Shown: in pieces, positions 15,202-25,061 of the stretch
Layout of the letters: each line of letters begins with the position of its first letter
Numbering within the stretch: position 1 is the first letter of the stretch
NCBI GenBank assembly: GCA_036388855.1
Contig: DASVRA010000001.1
Location: forward strand, 1 to 54,500
Length of the DNA stretch: 54,500 nt
Direction of reading: 5' to 3'
Source of the DNA: DASVRA01 sp036388855
GTDB taxonomy: Bacteria > Pseudomonadota > Alphaproteobacteria > Caulobacterales > Caulobacteraceae
Translations under genes and position numbers: made by a program
The notes under the pieces: model-generated
Told to the model about the DNA's origin: nothing
Database searches by the model: none
What the model saw: the letters and a program-made list of their open reading frames with translations, nothing else

Positions 15202-16505
15202 GGCGCGCGGTCCTGCTCGCGTTGGCGGCGCTCGCCGTCGCCGGATGCGCCAAGCCGGACCGGCGCGCCGAAATCACCGTCCAGCGCTTCTTCGGCGAAT
15301 GCGGCGCCGTCTACGGCCGCAGCACCGACGTCTCCGCGGCCGAGGGCGAGTGCGGGATCATCACCACGATAATCAACCGCTTCAAGGCCGAAAACCCGGA
15401 CGTGAACATCGACACCAACGTGATCGCCTGGCCGGGCTACGCCCAGCTGACCGCGCAGATCGCGGCGGGCGACCCGCCGGACCTAGTGACCATGCACCAG
15501 GGGGTGATCTCCGACTATCAGCGGCGAGGGCTGCTGGAGCCGATGGACGCGATCCTGCGAGAGGCTGGCGTGCGGCCGCGGGACTTCACCGCGGCCGGGC
15601 GACGCGGGGTGACCAAGGACGGCAGGATCTACGGCCTGCCCTGGGACACGGTGGGGGGCCTCGCCCACGTCAACACTGGGCTGTTCGCCAGGGCGGGCCT
15701 GATGCGGGGCGGCAAGCCGCTCATGCCGCGCTCGCCCGAAGAGCTGCTCGAACACGCGCGCCGGTTCAAGGCGGCCACCGGCAAGCCCTACCTGATCCAG
15801 TCGCAGGTCAACGATCCCGCGACCCACGTGCGCAACCTCTACACCTACCTGCTCGCGCAGGACGCGGTGTTCTTCCCCGACGCGCAGCACATCCGGCTGC
15901 GGACCCCGGAGACGCGACGTGTGGTGGAGCTGTTCCGCACCATCGAGCGTGAGGGCCTGACCACCCGCAACCAGGACAACCCCGCGGCCATCGCCAGCTT
16001 CTTCAACGGCGAGGGCGGGGTGTTCCTGACCGGCACCTGGATGATCGGCGCCTTCGACCAGGAGGCGCGCACGCCTGGACGGCCGCTCTACGGCAGCTAC
16101 GGCGTTTATCCCTACCCGCGCCTGTGGGGGCGCGAGGCGGCGTTCGTCGACGGCCACGCCTGGGTGATGCCGAGGCGCAAGCGCACGCCCGAGCAGCGAC
16201 AGGCGCTGGTGCGGCTGATCCGCTTCATGGCGGCGCACGACTACGACTGGGCGCGCACGGGGCATCTGCCTGCGTTCCAGGCGGTGGTGGACAGCCCAAG
16301 GTTCAAGGCCCTGCCGCATCGCGCCGACATCGCGCCCCTTGCCCGCACCGGCGCTGGCCTGCCCGCTTATGTGCAGCGGCAGGGGGCGATCGAGGGCATG
16401 GTGGGCGAGGAGCTGTCCTCGGCTGTGGCCGGGACCAAGACGACGGAGCAGGCGCTGGCCGACGCCGAGCGCAGGGTGAACGACCTGCTGTCGCGGCTCA
16501 GCTAA
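15198..16505 (+). CDS. Sugar ABC transporter substrate-binding lipoprotein
   Basis: The 435-residue family 1 solute-binding protein has a lipoprotein signal ending in the lipobox AVAGC, with the acylated cysteine at residue 17, so it is anchored in the periplasmic face of a membrane. Typical elements are TTIINRFKAENPDVNI, a PPDLVTMHQG segment and GLPWDTVGGLAHVN. Cysteines in the GECGAV and GECGII segments may form a disulfide. The open frame extends far upstream, but only the ATG at 15198 gives a signal peptide, and it overlaps the permease stop as ATGA. The 3' end overlaps the convergent GH43 gene by eight bases. Confidence 0.92.
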   Translation: MRRAVLLALAALAVAGCAKPDRRAEITVQRFFGECGAVYGRSTDVSAAEGECGIITTIINRFKAENPDVNIDTNVIAWPGYAQLTAQIAAGDPPDLVTMHQGVISDYQRRGLLEPMDAILREAGVRPRDFTAAGRRGVTKDGRIYGLPWDTVGGLAHVNTGLFARAGLMRGGKPLMPRSPEELLEHARRFKAATGKPYLIQSQVNDPATHVRNLYTYLLAQDAVFFPDAQHIRLRTPETRRVVELFRTIEREGLTTRNQDNPAAIASFFNGEGGVFLTGTWMIGAFDQEARTPGRPLYGSYGVYPYPRLWGREAAFVDGHAWVMPRRKRTPEQRQALVRLIRFMAAHDYDWARTGHLPAFQAVVDSPRFKALPHRADIAPLARTGAGLPAYVQRQGAIEGMVGEELSSAVAGTKTTEQALADAERRVNDLLSRLS

Positions 16506-17943
16506 CCCCGGCCTTCAGGGGCATGGGCGGCGGAACGATCTCCACCTTCTCCTTTCCGAACCGCAGCCCGGCCGTCAGCAGCGCGCGGAAGGCATTGTAG
16601 CCGCCCGTGCCGGGGAAGAAGGCGTGGAAAAACAGCTGCGGCTTGCCGTCCAGGCCGGGCGCGACCGAAGCATGCCCTGGCGCCCACCACTTCGGGGTCG
16701 AGCGCAGGAGCGGCTCGCCCTGCTTCTCGTAGGGGCCAAGAGGATGGTCGGCCACGGCGACGCCGATGCCGTAGGCCGGGGTGCAGAAGTCGTTGCCGGC
16801 GTAAAACAGCCAGTAGCGGCCTTCCTGGCGCGTCACCCATGGCCCCTCAATCAGGTGGCCTTCCCAATCGAGGTCGTTCGCCAGCACGATCGTCGGCTCG
16901 CCGATCAGCGAGGCGCCGTCGGGGGCCAGGCGCTGGGCGCGGATGGGGGTGCGCATGGCCTCCAGGATGGCGCCGGCGCGGCCTGACTGCTCTAGCGTGC
17001 GCCGCACCGCGGGCCAGGAGTCGAGCGCCGCCTCGATCAGCGGCTGCATCAGGAAGAACCGCTCCATGGGCCGCCGGCCGTTGGCCCAGGGCTGGATCGC
17101 GGCGGCGAAGGCGGCGGTGCGGCGGTCCTGTTCGGTGGCGAACATCTCCCCGATCAACTCCGGATGCTCGCGCATCAGCCCCGCCAGGGGCCGGGGCCAG
17201 ATCCCGTTCGTGTCCGCCTTCCAGAAGAGGTAGGGTTCACCCTCGGCGTCGATGAAGATGTGCGCGTCGATGACGCCGCCGCTCATCGGCGGCGGGTCCC
17301 CCTTTGAAGGGTCGTGAGGGGGATAGGTGACGCCGCCGGTCAGCAGCGGGCGGCCGAGATCCTCCCATGGGCCCAGGGGGCCGCGGCTCTTGGCGAGCCC
17401 GAGGGCGAGCGCGTTCGACTTCTGCCGAGCGGTGTAGGCGAGCCAGTATTCGTCTCCGACCTTCGCCATCTCGGGCGCCCAGAAGTCGCCGAGGTGACGG
17501 CCCGCCGCCGCCCAGGCCGGCGCGCCGCCTTCCGGGAACACGAACCCGGCATGCTCCCAGTGCTCCAGGTCCTTCGACAGCAGGATGGGGAAGGCGTCGG
17601 GCGCGTCGTTGGAGGTGGCGACCAGGATGTAGCTGTCCTGCGTCCTCAGCACGGCGGGGTCGCCGTAGCCGGAGAGGATGCGCGGCGACAGGTTCTTGGT
17701 GATCAGCGGCCGCCAATCGGGCCCGCCCTCAAGCATGAGCGCCGGATCGGGAGAGAGGTGCGGCGCGCGCGTGCCGAAGTCGCGCGCCAGCTCTTTGTAG
17801 AAGGCGGTGTAGTGGTGCTGCTCGCCGCCTTCGACCCGGTAGCGGCGGGGTTCGCCCCGGCCCACGGCGGTGACGAGGAGGCGCGTCCCCTCGCCCTCCT
17901 CGGCGGCCTCCACTTTGAAGGCAAGTTGTTCATTGGTCGTCAT
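16498..17943 (-). CDS. Cytoplasmic glycoside hydrolase family 43 protein
   Basis: The 481-residue protein matches the GH43 five-bladed propeller, a family mostly of arabinofuranosidases and xylosidases. The acid triad is visible: Asp95 (SGYGDPAVL, base), Asp226 (GGVIDAHIFID) and Glu366 (HLIEGPWV, acid). HLGDFWAPEM and RYWLFYAGNDF are blade motifs. About 75 residues precede the catalytic domain, and a helical insertion lies at about 250-335. No signal peptide is visible, so it should cleave imported oligosaccharides. The frame opens further upstream, but the ATG at 17943 has GGGAGC at good spacing. It converges with the ABC operon, overlapping the binding-protein gene by eight bases. Confidence 0.85.
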   Translation of the reverse strand: MTTNEQLAFKVEAAEEGEGTRLLVTAVGRGEPRRYRVEGGEQHHYTAFYKELARDFGTRAPHLSPDPALMLEGGPDWRPLITKNLSPRILSGYGDPAVLRTQDSYILVATSNDAPDAFPILLSKDLEHWEHAGFVFPEGGAPAWAAAGRHLGDFWAPEMAKVGDEYWLAYTARQKSNALALGLAKSRGPLGPWEDLGRPLLTGGVTYPPHDPSKGDPPPMSGGVIDAHIFIDAEGEPYLFWKADTNGIWPRPLAGLMREHPELIGEMFATEQDRRTAAFAAAIQPWANGRRPMERFFLMQPLIEAALDSWPAVRRTLEQSGRAGAILEAMRTPIRAQRLAPDGASLIGEPTIVLANDLDWEGHLIEGPWVTRQEGRYWLFYAGNDFCTPAYGIGVAVADHPLGPYEKQGEPLLRSTPKWWAPGHASVAPGLDGKPQLFFHAFFPGTGGYNAFRALLTAGLRFGKEKVEIVPPPMPLKAGVS

Positions 17944-17991
17944 CGGCCGCTCCCGCGCGATGCCCTGGCAATGCGGACGCCTCATGTGAAA

Positions 17992-18018
17992 GGCCGCCGG
18001 GTCGCCCCGGCGGCCTTT
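17992..18018 (-). terminator. Rho-independent terminator between the 22-codon gene and GH43
   Basis: GGCCGCCGGG (17992-18001) and CCCGGCGGCC (18006-18015) form a perfect ten-base-pair stem with a four-base loop. The stem is flanked by AAA and TTT, so it could act on both strands. On the minus strand it lies 31 bases after the stop of the 22-codon gene and about 50 bases before the GH43 start, so GH43 needs read-through, antitermination or a promoter in the short gap. Confidence 0.75.
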
Positions 18019-18048
18019 CCATTGTCGGTACCGCAACGCGGTCCGTGG

Positions 18049-18117
18049 CTAGGCGCGGACCTCATACGCGGAGGCCCAGGCCACGGTCACCGATTGCGAT
18101 TTGGGACAATGAGACAC
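18049..18117 (-). CDS. 22-codon small protein gene with a perfect Shine-Dalgarno
   Basis: I do not recognise this peptide. A GTG at 18117 opens a 22-codon frame that begins MSHCPK, passes through VTVAWA and ends YEVRA before a TAG at 18049. Seven bases upstream lies GGAGG within a 14-15-base tract (18119-18133) complementary to the whole 3' tail of 16S rRNA (GGATCACCTCCTTTC), far more than an ordinary ribosome-binding site. A sigma-70-like promoter lies about 30-60 bases upstream and a strong terminator follows, so the unit looks complete. Options are a real microprotein, a leader peptide controlling GH43, or an RNA that binds ribosomes. It is divergent from the SleB-type gene. Confidence 0.6.
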   Translation of the reverse strand: MSHCPKSQSVTVAWASAYEVRA

Positions 18118-18154
18118 TGGATCACCTCCTTTCAGCTGGTTGAACAGGGCCTTG

Positions 18155-18182
18155 AATGTAGGCGGATTCCCCCCACCTTCAA
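18155..18182 (-). promoter_or_regulatory. Candidate promoter of the 22-codon gene
   Basis: Read on the minus strand, TTGAAG (18177-18182) and TACATT (18155-18160) are separated by 16 bases, a fair sigma-70 match. The predicted start near 18148 leaves a leader of about 30 bases that contains little besides the ribosome-binding tract. Confidence 0.5.
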
Positions 18183-18239
18183 CGCCTAATCATCGCCATC
18201 TTGCGAAACGATAAGATGCGCCCGCGCCCGTGATGGGCT

Positions 18240-19544
18240 ATGTGGCCGCCGACCCATGGGGACCGCCGCTTGAACTCCAAGTTCCTGGCCAGCACGCGCG
18301 AGCGCGCCCTGTGGATGGGGGTGCACTGCGCCTTTGCCGTCGGTGTGCTGGCGGTGGGCGGGTTCGCGGTGCGTGAGGCGGTGTCCAAGGACATCGGCCA
18401 TGACCGCGCCCACGTCTGGTCCCAGGCGGCCAGGAGCGGCTACTCCAACGCCACGATCGCCGCGATGATGGGCGAGGCCGGGCCCTCGGCGCTGCGGCTC
18501 GCCGCCCGCTATGAGGGCTCAGGAACGTTCGGCGAGGGCCGGACCGGGTTTCGCGCCTATGACCTCTCCGTGCCGCCCGCGCCGCTGTTCCAGGTGCACA
18601 CGGTCGAGGACGCCGAGCGGCTGAACGCCATCATCCCGGTCTCGCGCTCGGCCAACCCGGCGGCGCATCCGTTCACCATCACAGCGACGAATGAGCGCGA
18701 CCGCGCGGTCGAGTGCATGACCGCGGCGGTCTACTACGAGTCCGCCAACGAGCCGCGCGAGGGCAAGGAGGCGGTGGCCCAGGTGATCCTCAACCGCGTG
18801 CGCCACCCGGCTTATCCGAAGTCGGTCTGCGGCGTCGTGTTCCAGGGTTCGCAGCGCTACACCGGCTGCCAATTCACCTTCACCTGCGACGGATCGATGG
18901 CGCGCTTTCCGGTGCAGGACCGCTGGCGCGAGAGCCGCGACGTGGCCCAGCGGGCGCTGAACGGCTACGTGATGACCGGCGTGGGTTCGGCCCTGAACTA
19001 CCACGCCACTTACGTGTTGCCCTATTGGGCGCCGACGCTGGTGAAGGTGGCGCGCTATGGGCTGCACGTCTTCTACCGCCCGCCGGGCCGCACTGAGCTG
19101 ACCGGCCGCTACCTGGGCGGCGAGGCCCGCTTCACCCGCGTCAACATGATCGGCAAGGTGCAGCCTCGGCCGCAGCTGGCCACCACAATGCAGGCGGGCG
19201 CGCTGCGCCAGTTCGGCGGCCTGCACGGGATCGAGACCCTGCCAGGCTTCGCGCCGCTGCAGATCGTCAAGGCCGAGACCACGCCGGACGGCCGCATCCG
19301 CGCGGTGATCAACGGCGCCCCGGTGGACGGCTACTCGCCCGTCTCGCCAATGCACAACATGATCGCGATGCGGAAGGCAGCGCTGCTGGAGGCGCGCCGC
19401 CAGCAGGCGGCGATGCGCTCCGGGGCTCCCTCCTTCCGGCGCATGGAGGACGCCACCGCCGCGGTGAAGCCAACTGCCGAGGCGGCGCCCGCCCCCGCGC
19501 CGCCCGCCCCGCCTGCCGCCCCAGCGGCCAGCGCGGCGGGCTGA
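18240..19544 (+). CDS. Cell-wall hydrolase, SleB/Hydrolase_2 family
   Basis: The 434-residue protein has a single N-terminal hydrophobic anchor (about 25-42, WMGVHCAFAVGVLAVGGFAV), a linker, a SleB-type domain at about 158-285, and a Pro/Ala-rich tail. The domain shows AAVYYESANEPREGKEAVAQ, VILNRVRHPAYP, a Cys-containing FQGSQRYTGCQFTFTCDG segment and NYHATYVLPYW, all characteristic of peptidoglycan hydrolases or lytic transglycosylases related to spore-cortex SleB. It probably cleaves glycan strands in the periplasm. The ATG at 18240 lacks an evident ribosome-binding site; a TTG at 18270 with GGGGA seven bases upstream is a good alternative that keeps the anchor. Confidence 0.87.
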   Translation: MWPPTHGDRRLNSKFLASTRERALWMGVHCAFAVGVLAVGGFAVREAVSKDIGHDRAHVWSQAARSGYSNATIAAMMGEAGPSALRLAARYEGSGTFGEGRTGFRAYDLSVPPAPLFQVHTVEDAERLNAIIPVSRSANPAAHPFTITATNERDRAVECMTAAVYYESANEPREGKEAVAQVILNRVRHPAYPKSVCGVVFQGSQRYTGCQFTFTCDGSMARFPVQDRWRESRDVAQRALNGYVMTGVGSALNYHATYVLPYWAPTLVKVARYGLHVFYRPPGRTELTGRYLGGEARFTRVNMIGKVQPRPQLATTMQAGALRQFGGLHGIETLPGFAPLQIVKAETTPDGRIRAVINGAPVDGYSPVSPMHNMIAMRKAALLEARRQQAAMRSGAPSFRRMEDATAAVKPTAEAAPAPAPPAPPAAPAASAAG

Positions 19545-19549
19545 GCCGC

Positions 19550-20323
19550 TTGGCGGCCTGGGATCCCGCCCTATACGAACGCTACAAGGATTACCGCGAC
19601 CGTCCCGCGCTGGACCTGATGCTCCGCATTCCGGTGGACCTCGCGCCGGGCGAGATTTGGGATCTAGGCTGCGGGACCGGAGAGCACGCTGCGGTGCTGG
19701 CCGCCCGCCACCCCTCGGCCCGCGTCCACGGCCTCGACTCCAGCCCGGAGATGCTGGCGCTGGCCCGCGCCCGTTCCGCCCGCGTCGATTGGGTGGAGGG
19801 CGACATTGCGGGCTTCCACCCGGAAGTCCCGCCCGACCTGATCTTCACCAACGCCGCCCTGCACTGGCTCCCGGGCCTGCCCCGGCTGGTCCCGCGCCTG
19901 GTGCGGACCCTGGCGAACGGCGGCGTCTTCGCCTGCCAAGTCCCGCTCTCCCTCGACACCGCCTGGTACGACGCCCTGTGCGCCACGGCCGCCGAGCCTC
20001 CCTGGGCAGACAAGCTTACCGCCGTGGACGGAACCAAGCCGGTCCCTCCCGCCGAGGACTGGCACAGCTGGCTGGCCGCGTTCTGCCGGGAGGTGGACAT
20101 CTGGACCAGCACCTACCTCCACATCCTCGAAGGCGACGATCCGATAGTGGACTGGATGAGCGGCACTGGCCTGCGCCCCTACCTCCAGGCGCTTCCGGAT
20201 AAGGACGAGCGCCTGGCCTTCACTGGAGCGTACGCCCGCCGCCTCGCCGGCCTGTTCCCCCGCTGCCAGGACGGAACCACCCTGTTCCCATTCCCGAGGC
20301 TGTTCGTCGTCGCGCGGCGGTAG
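19550..20323 (+). CDS. tam: Trans-aconitate 2-methyltransferase
   Basis: The 257-residue class I SAM-dependent methyltransferase resembles E. coli Tam, which methylates trans-aconitate, an aconitase inhibitor formed by isomerisation of cis-aconitate. The SAM site is DLGCGTGEH (about 38-46), with LDSSPEMLALARA and the acidic VEGDIAGF following. The second half keeps Tam-specific motifs from memory: TNAALHWLP, CREVDIWTSTYLH, VDWMSGTGLRPYL and PRLFVVARR at the C-terminus. The TTG at 19550 is the only start giving the family N-terminus (AAWDPALYERY). It lies five bases after the upstream stop, so it is probably co-transcribed with the wall hydrolase. Confidence 0.9.
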   Translation: MAAWDPALYERYKDYRDRPALDLMLRIPVDLAPGEIWDLGCGTGEHAAVLAARHPSARVHGLDSSPEMLALARARSARVDWVEGDIAGFHPEVPPDLIFTNAALHWLPGLPRLVPRLVRTLANGGVFACQVPLSLDTAWYDALCATAAEPPWADKLTAVDGTKPVPPAEDWHSWLAAFCREVDIWTSTYLHILEGDDPIVDWMSGTGLRPYLQALPDKDERLAFTGAYARRLAGLFPRCQDGTTLFPFPRLFVVARR

Positions 20324-20378
20324 GGCGGGAGAGGGGGCGCTTCCCCCGTCCCGACTCCCCCACTAGTGTCCGCGCCGC

Positions 20379-22001
<1,623 letters not shown>

Positions 22002-22021
22002 CTGTTCTTGCAGGAGTCTTC

Positions 22022-22885
22022 ATGTCTGACGAGCTGATCCCCCACGACCCGAACGCCATCGCCCATCCGCTCCAGGAGGAGCCGACGGTTGTGACCGACA
22101 CCTCCTCGGTGCGGATGCACGCGACCCCCGAAGGCGTCGCCACCGTCACCATCAACCGGCCGGCAAAGAAGAACGCGCTCGACGCCGAAACCATTGAGGC
22201 GCTGCGGCAGGCGTTCGAGACGCTAAAGGGTGAGGACGGGGTGCGACTGGTGTTCCTGCGCGGGGAGGGGGGCTCCTTCTGCGCCGGGGCGGACGTGGAG
22301 TGGATGCGGCGCGCGGGCGAGCAGACGGAAGCAGACAACCGCGCCGACGCCATGAACCTGGCGCGGATGCTCAAGGCGCTGCACGACCTGCCGCAGTTGA
22401 CCGTGGCGCTGGTGGAGGGGGCGGCCTACGGCGGCGGCGCCGGGCTGATCGCCGCCTGCGATATGGCGGTGGCCACGGCCGGCGCCCGGGTCGCGCTCTC
22501 CGAAGCCAAAATCGGGCTGACGCCGGCGACCATTTCACCCTACGTCGTCCGTGCGGTCGGCCCGCGCAATGCCCGGCGGCTGTTCGCGATGGCCAACTGG
22601 TTCGACGCCGCCGAGGCCTTCCGCGTCGGTCTGGTCGATCAGGTGGTCGCTGACGGCGGAGAACTTGACGCCGTACGCGACCGGCTCGCCGCGGACATCA
22701 TGGCTGTCGCGCCAGGCGCCATGGCCGACGCCAAGCGGCTGGTGGAGGACGTGGCCTTCCGCCCCATCGACCACGCGCTGATGGAGGACACCGCCCGGCG
22801 CATCGCCGCCCGCCGCGCATCGGCAGAAGGGCGCGAGGGGCTCGCCGCCTTTCTGGAGAAACGCCGGCCGGCGTGGCAGACTTGA
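22022..22885 (+). CDS. liuC: Enoyl-CoA hydratase, probable methylglutaconyl-CoA hydratase
   Basis: The 287-residue crotonase-fold enzyme is expected to hydrate 3-methylglutaconyl-CoA to HMG-CoA, the step after the carboxylase encoded just upstream. The oxyanion-hole motifs are SFCAGADVEWM (near residue 90) and EGAAYGGGAGLIAACDMAVA (near 137-156), and the acid region follows (LSEAKIGLTPATISPYVVRAVG). Other crotonases share the fold, so pathway assignment rests mainly on linkage to liuB and on resemblance to LiuC. About 30 extra residues precede the crotonase domain. The ATG at 22022 has AGGAG seven bases upstream, matching a start at MSDEL. Confidence 0.88.
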   Translation: MSDELIPHDPNAIAHPLQEEPTVVTDTSSVRMHATPEGVATVTINRPAKKNALDAETIEALRQAFETLKGEDGVRLVFLRGEGGSFCAGADVEWMRRAGEQTEADNRADAMNLARMLKALHDLPQLTVALVEGAAYGGGAGLIAACDMAVATAGARVALSEAKIGLTPATISPYVVRAVGPRNARRLFAMANWFDAAEAFRVGLVDQVVADGGELDAVRDRLAADIMAVAPGAMADAKRLVEDVAFRPIDHALMEDTARRIAARRASAEGREGLAAFLEKRRPAWQT

Positions 22886-22898
22886 GGGGCTGAGGCGA

Positions 22899-22917
22899 GG
22901 GAGGGGAGGGAGGGGGG
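22899..22917 (+). other. G-quadruplex motif covering a ribosome-binding site
   Basis: Runs GGG, GGGG, GGG and GGGGGG are separated by single A bases, a strict three-tier G-quadruplex pattern on the coding strand. It ends one base before the GTG start at 22919 and overlaps any Shine-Dalgarno for that gene, so folding of the mRNA would hide the ribosome-binding site. Folding in the cell is untested. Confidence 0.5.
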
Positions 22918-22918
22918 C

Positions 22919-24010
22919 GTGGACCGTATCCTGGAGACCGCGGGGCTGGCATCGGTCGGCGGCTGGCTGCGCCGGCGCGGCAAGCACGCGCATTTCGAGC
23001 CCGGCGCGCCTTGCCCCAACTGCGCCACGCCGCTGCAAGGGCCGTGGTGCTACGCCTGCGGTCAGTCGGGCGAGGACTTCCACCGCTCGGTGTTCAAGCT
23101 GATCGCCGAGGCCTTCGAGGGCCTGTTCCACGCCGACGGCCGCCTCTGGCGCACCTTGCCGGCGCTGCTGGTGCGGCCGGGCAAGCTGACCCGCGCCTAC
23201 CTCGATGGCCGCCGGGCGCCTCAGGTGCCGCCGTTCCGCATGTTCCTGGTGCTGCTGCTGCTGGTGTTCTTCGCCGGCCACCTGGCCACGTCGCGCGGGT
23301 CGCACGAGGAGGCGGCAAAGCCCCATGCGCCCACGGCGGAGGATCTGAAGGAGCGGCGCGAGAAGCTGGCCGAGGCGCGGGCCGAACTGGCGCGCGAAAT
23401 TGGCCCGGAGGCGGCGCGGAAGTTCGATCAAGCAGTCGAGCCTCTGGCGGCCGCAGGCGAGGCCGCGGCGCCGGCGGAGAAAGGCGCCGAATCCGGCGTG
23501 CTGATCAAGGACGGCGGCGTCTCGATCGACGGCCGCAAGTTGGACTTCGACGACAAGCCTAACGACGGCCCGGACGAGCGTTGGCTCAAGACTCGCATTC
23601 GCGCGATCCGGGCCAATCCCGAACGCTTCGCGCTGATCCTGGAGATCTGGGCGCACCGCGTGGCGATCCTGGCCCTGCCTGTCTCAGCCCTGCTGCTGAC
23701 CCTGCTGTTCGCCTTCAACCGGCGCTTCTACGTCTTTGACCACCTTGTGTTTTCCATGCACTCGCTCAGCTTCCAGCTGCTGTTGCTCACTACCATCTTC
23801 CTGCTCTCGCTGCTGATCGGGGGCGCGGCCTGGTGGCTGATCCTGCTGATGCCCATCCACCTCTACCGGCACATGCGCGGGACCTACGGCTCGGGCCGGT
23901 TCATGACCGTGGCTCGCATGTTCCTGCTGTTCATTGGCTCCTCGGTCGGCTTCGGCTTGCTCGCCGCCCTGTGGTTCGTGCTCGGCATGAACCAAATGGC
24001 GGGGCACTAG
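22919..24010 (+). CDS. DUF3667-type membrane protein with N-terminal zinc ribbon
   Basis: The 363-residue protein has a zinc-ribbon-like N-terminus with cysteines at 32, 35, 44 and 47 (PCPNC...CYACGQ). A conserved amphipathic stretch (FHRSVFKLIAEAFEGLFHADG, RLWRTLPALLVRPGKLTRAYLDGRR) precedes the first hydrophobic helix (FRMFLVLLLLVFFAGHLA), then a charged helical loop (about 125-235) and three or more further helices. This layout fits DUF3667 proteins, whose function is unknown. The GTG start at 22919 is immediately preceded by a G-run. It follows liuC by 33 bases but shares no evident pathway with it. Confidence 0.8.
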   Translation: MDRILETAGLASVGGWLRRRGKHAHFEPGAPCPNCATPLQGPWCYACGQSGEDFHRSVFKLIAEAFEGLFHADGRLWRTLPALLVRPGKLTRAYLDGRRAPQVPPFRMFLVLLLLVFFAGHLATSRGSHEEAAKPHAPTAEDLKERREKLAEARAELAREIGPEAARKFDQAVEPLAAAGEAAAPAEKGAESGVLIKDGGVSIDGRKLDFDDKPNDGPDERWLKTRIRAIRANPERFALILEIWAHRVAILALPVSALLLTLLFAFNRRFYVFDHLVFSMHSLSFQLLLLTTIFLLSLLIGGAAWWLILLMPIHLYRHMRGTYGSGRFMTVARMFLLFIGSSVGFGLLAALWFVLGMNQMAGH

Positions 24011-24017
24011 GCGCCGC

Positions 24018-25058
24018 GTGCGCGCGCTCCCCTGGCTGCTCTTGCCGCTGTGGGCGGCGCAGGTGTTCAGCGGCGAGAAACGTTGCGACCGCAATCCAAT
24101 CCTGGGCAGCATGACGCTGAACCGGCGCGGCCTCCATGTCTGGCGGGCGAGGCTGGCGCACCGGTTGGCTGAAGCCCGCCGCCGCCGCCTCGCGCCCCTC
24201 GTGTCTGCGCAGGACCGCGCCGCCTTCACTCGTGACGGGGTAGTGGTGAAGCCGGGCTTCGCCTCTCCCGAGTTGTTCGCCCGCGTACTGAGCGAACTCG
24301 AAGGCTTCGCCGGTGAAGGCTGGGAGACTCGCGAGGGCGACGCCCTGACCCGCACCATCCCGCTCACCCGCGCCTCGCTCCTCAGCCTCCCGGCCGTGCG
24401 GGAACTGGTGAATAGTCCGGAATGGCGCGGCCTGCTCCGCTACGTCGCCAGCTTCGACGCCGAGCCGTCGCTGTTCGTCCAGACGGTGTTCAGCCACGCC
24501 CGCGCGGCCAAGCCCGACCCGCAGACCAAGCTGCACATGGACACTTTCCACCCGACGATGAAGGCCTGGCTCTACCTTCAGGACGTGCCCGAGGAGGCAG
24601 GGCCTTTTCTCTATGTGCCGGGCTCGCATCGCCGTACGCCGCGCCGCGACGCCTGGGAGCGGCGCCGCAGCATCGAGGCCGCCGATCCCGCGAACCCGTC
24701 CGCCGGTGGTTCTTACCGTATACCGCGCGCGGACCTGCCGCGCCTGCATCTGCCGGAGCCCCGCCCGATGAGCGCCCCAGCCAACACCCTGATCGTCGCC
24801 GACACCTGCGGCTTCCACGCCCGCGGCGTCAGCGCCGCGCCAGGGCGGCGCATCGCGCTCTACGCCTCCTGCCGTCGCAACCCCTTCCGCCCGTGGGCCG
24901 GCCTTAACCTCTCCGCCCCTGGCTGGTTGGAGGGTGTAGGCTGGCGGCTGAAGTGGCGCGCCGTGGGACGCAAGCGGGTAGTGGGGGGCAGGGGCTCCGG
25001 CTCACGCGGGATTGTCGGGGTCAGCGCGGGAGAACCCCCCGCCGCCTGGGCGGATTAG
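24018..25058 (+). CDS. Phytanoyl-CoA dioxygenase (PhyH) family protein
   Basis: The 346-residue protein has the Fe(II)/2-oxoglutarate dioxygenase fold of the PhyH family. The metal facial triad is visible as HMD in TKLHMDTFHP (near residue 174-176) and a distal His in TCGFHARG (near 272), followed by Arg residues for 2-oxoglutarate binding. VPEEAGPFLYVPGSHRRTP is a typical family segment between them. The substrate is unknown; bacterial PhyH proteins hydroxylate lipids, amino acids or small metabolites. The GTG at 24018 lies seven bases after the previous stop; the first 50 residues are basic with one hydrophobic stretch. It converges with the next gene with three bases between stops. Confidence 0.83.
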   Translation: MRALPWLLLPLWAAQVFSGEKRCDRNPILGSMTLNRRGLHVWRARLAHRLAEARRRRLAPLVSAQDRAAFTRDGVVVKPGFASPELFARVLSELEGFAGEGWETREGDALTRTIPLTRASLLSLPAVRELVNSPEWRGLLRYVASFDAEPSLFVQTVFSHARAAKPDPQTKLHMDTFHPTMKAWLYLQDVPEEAGPFLYVPGSHRRTPRRDAWERRRSIEAADPANPSAGGSYRIPRADLPRLHLPEPRPMSAPANTLIVADTCGFHARGVSAAPGRRIALYASCRRNPFRPWAGLNLSAPGWLEGVGWRLKWRAVGRKRVVGGRGSGSRGIVGVSAGEPPAAWAD

Positions 25059-25061
25059 CGC

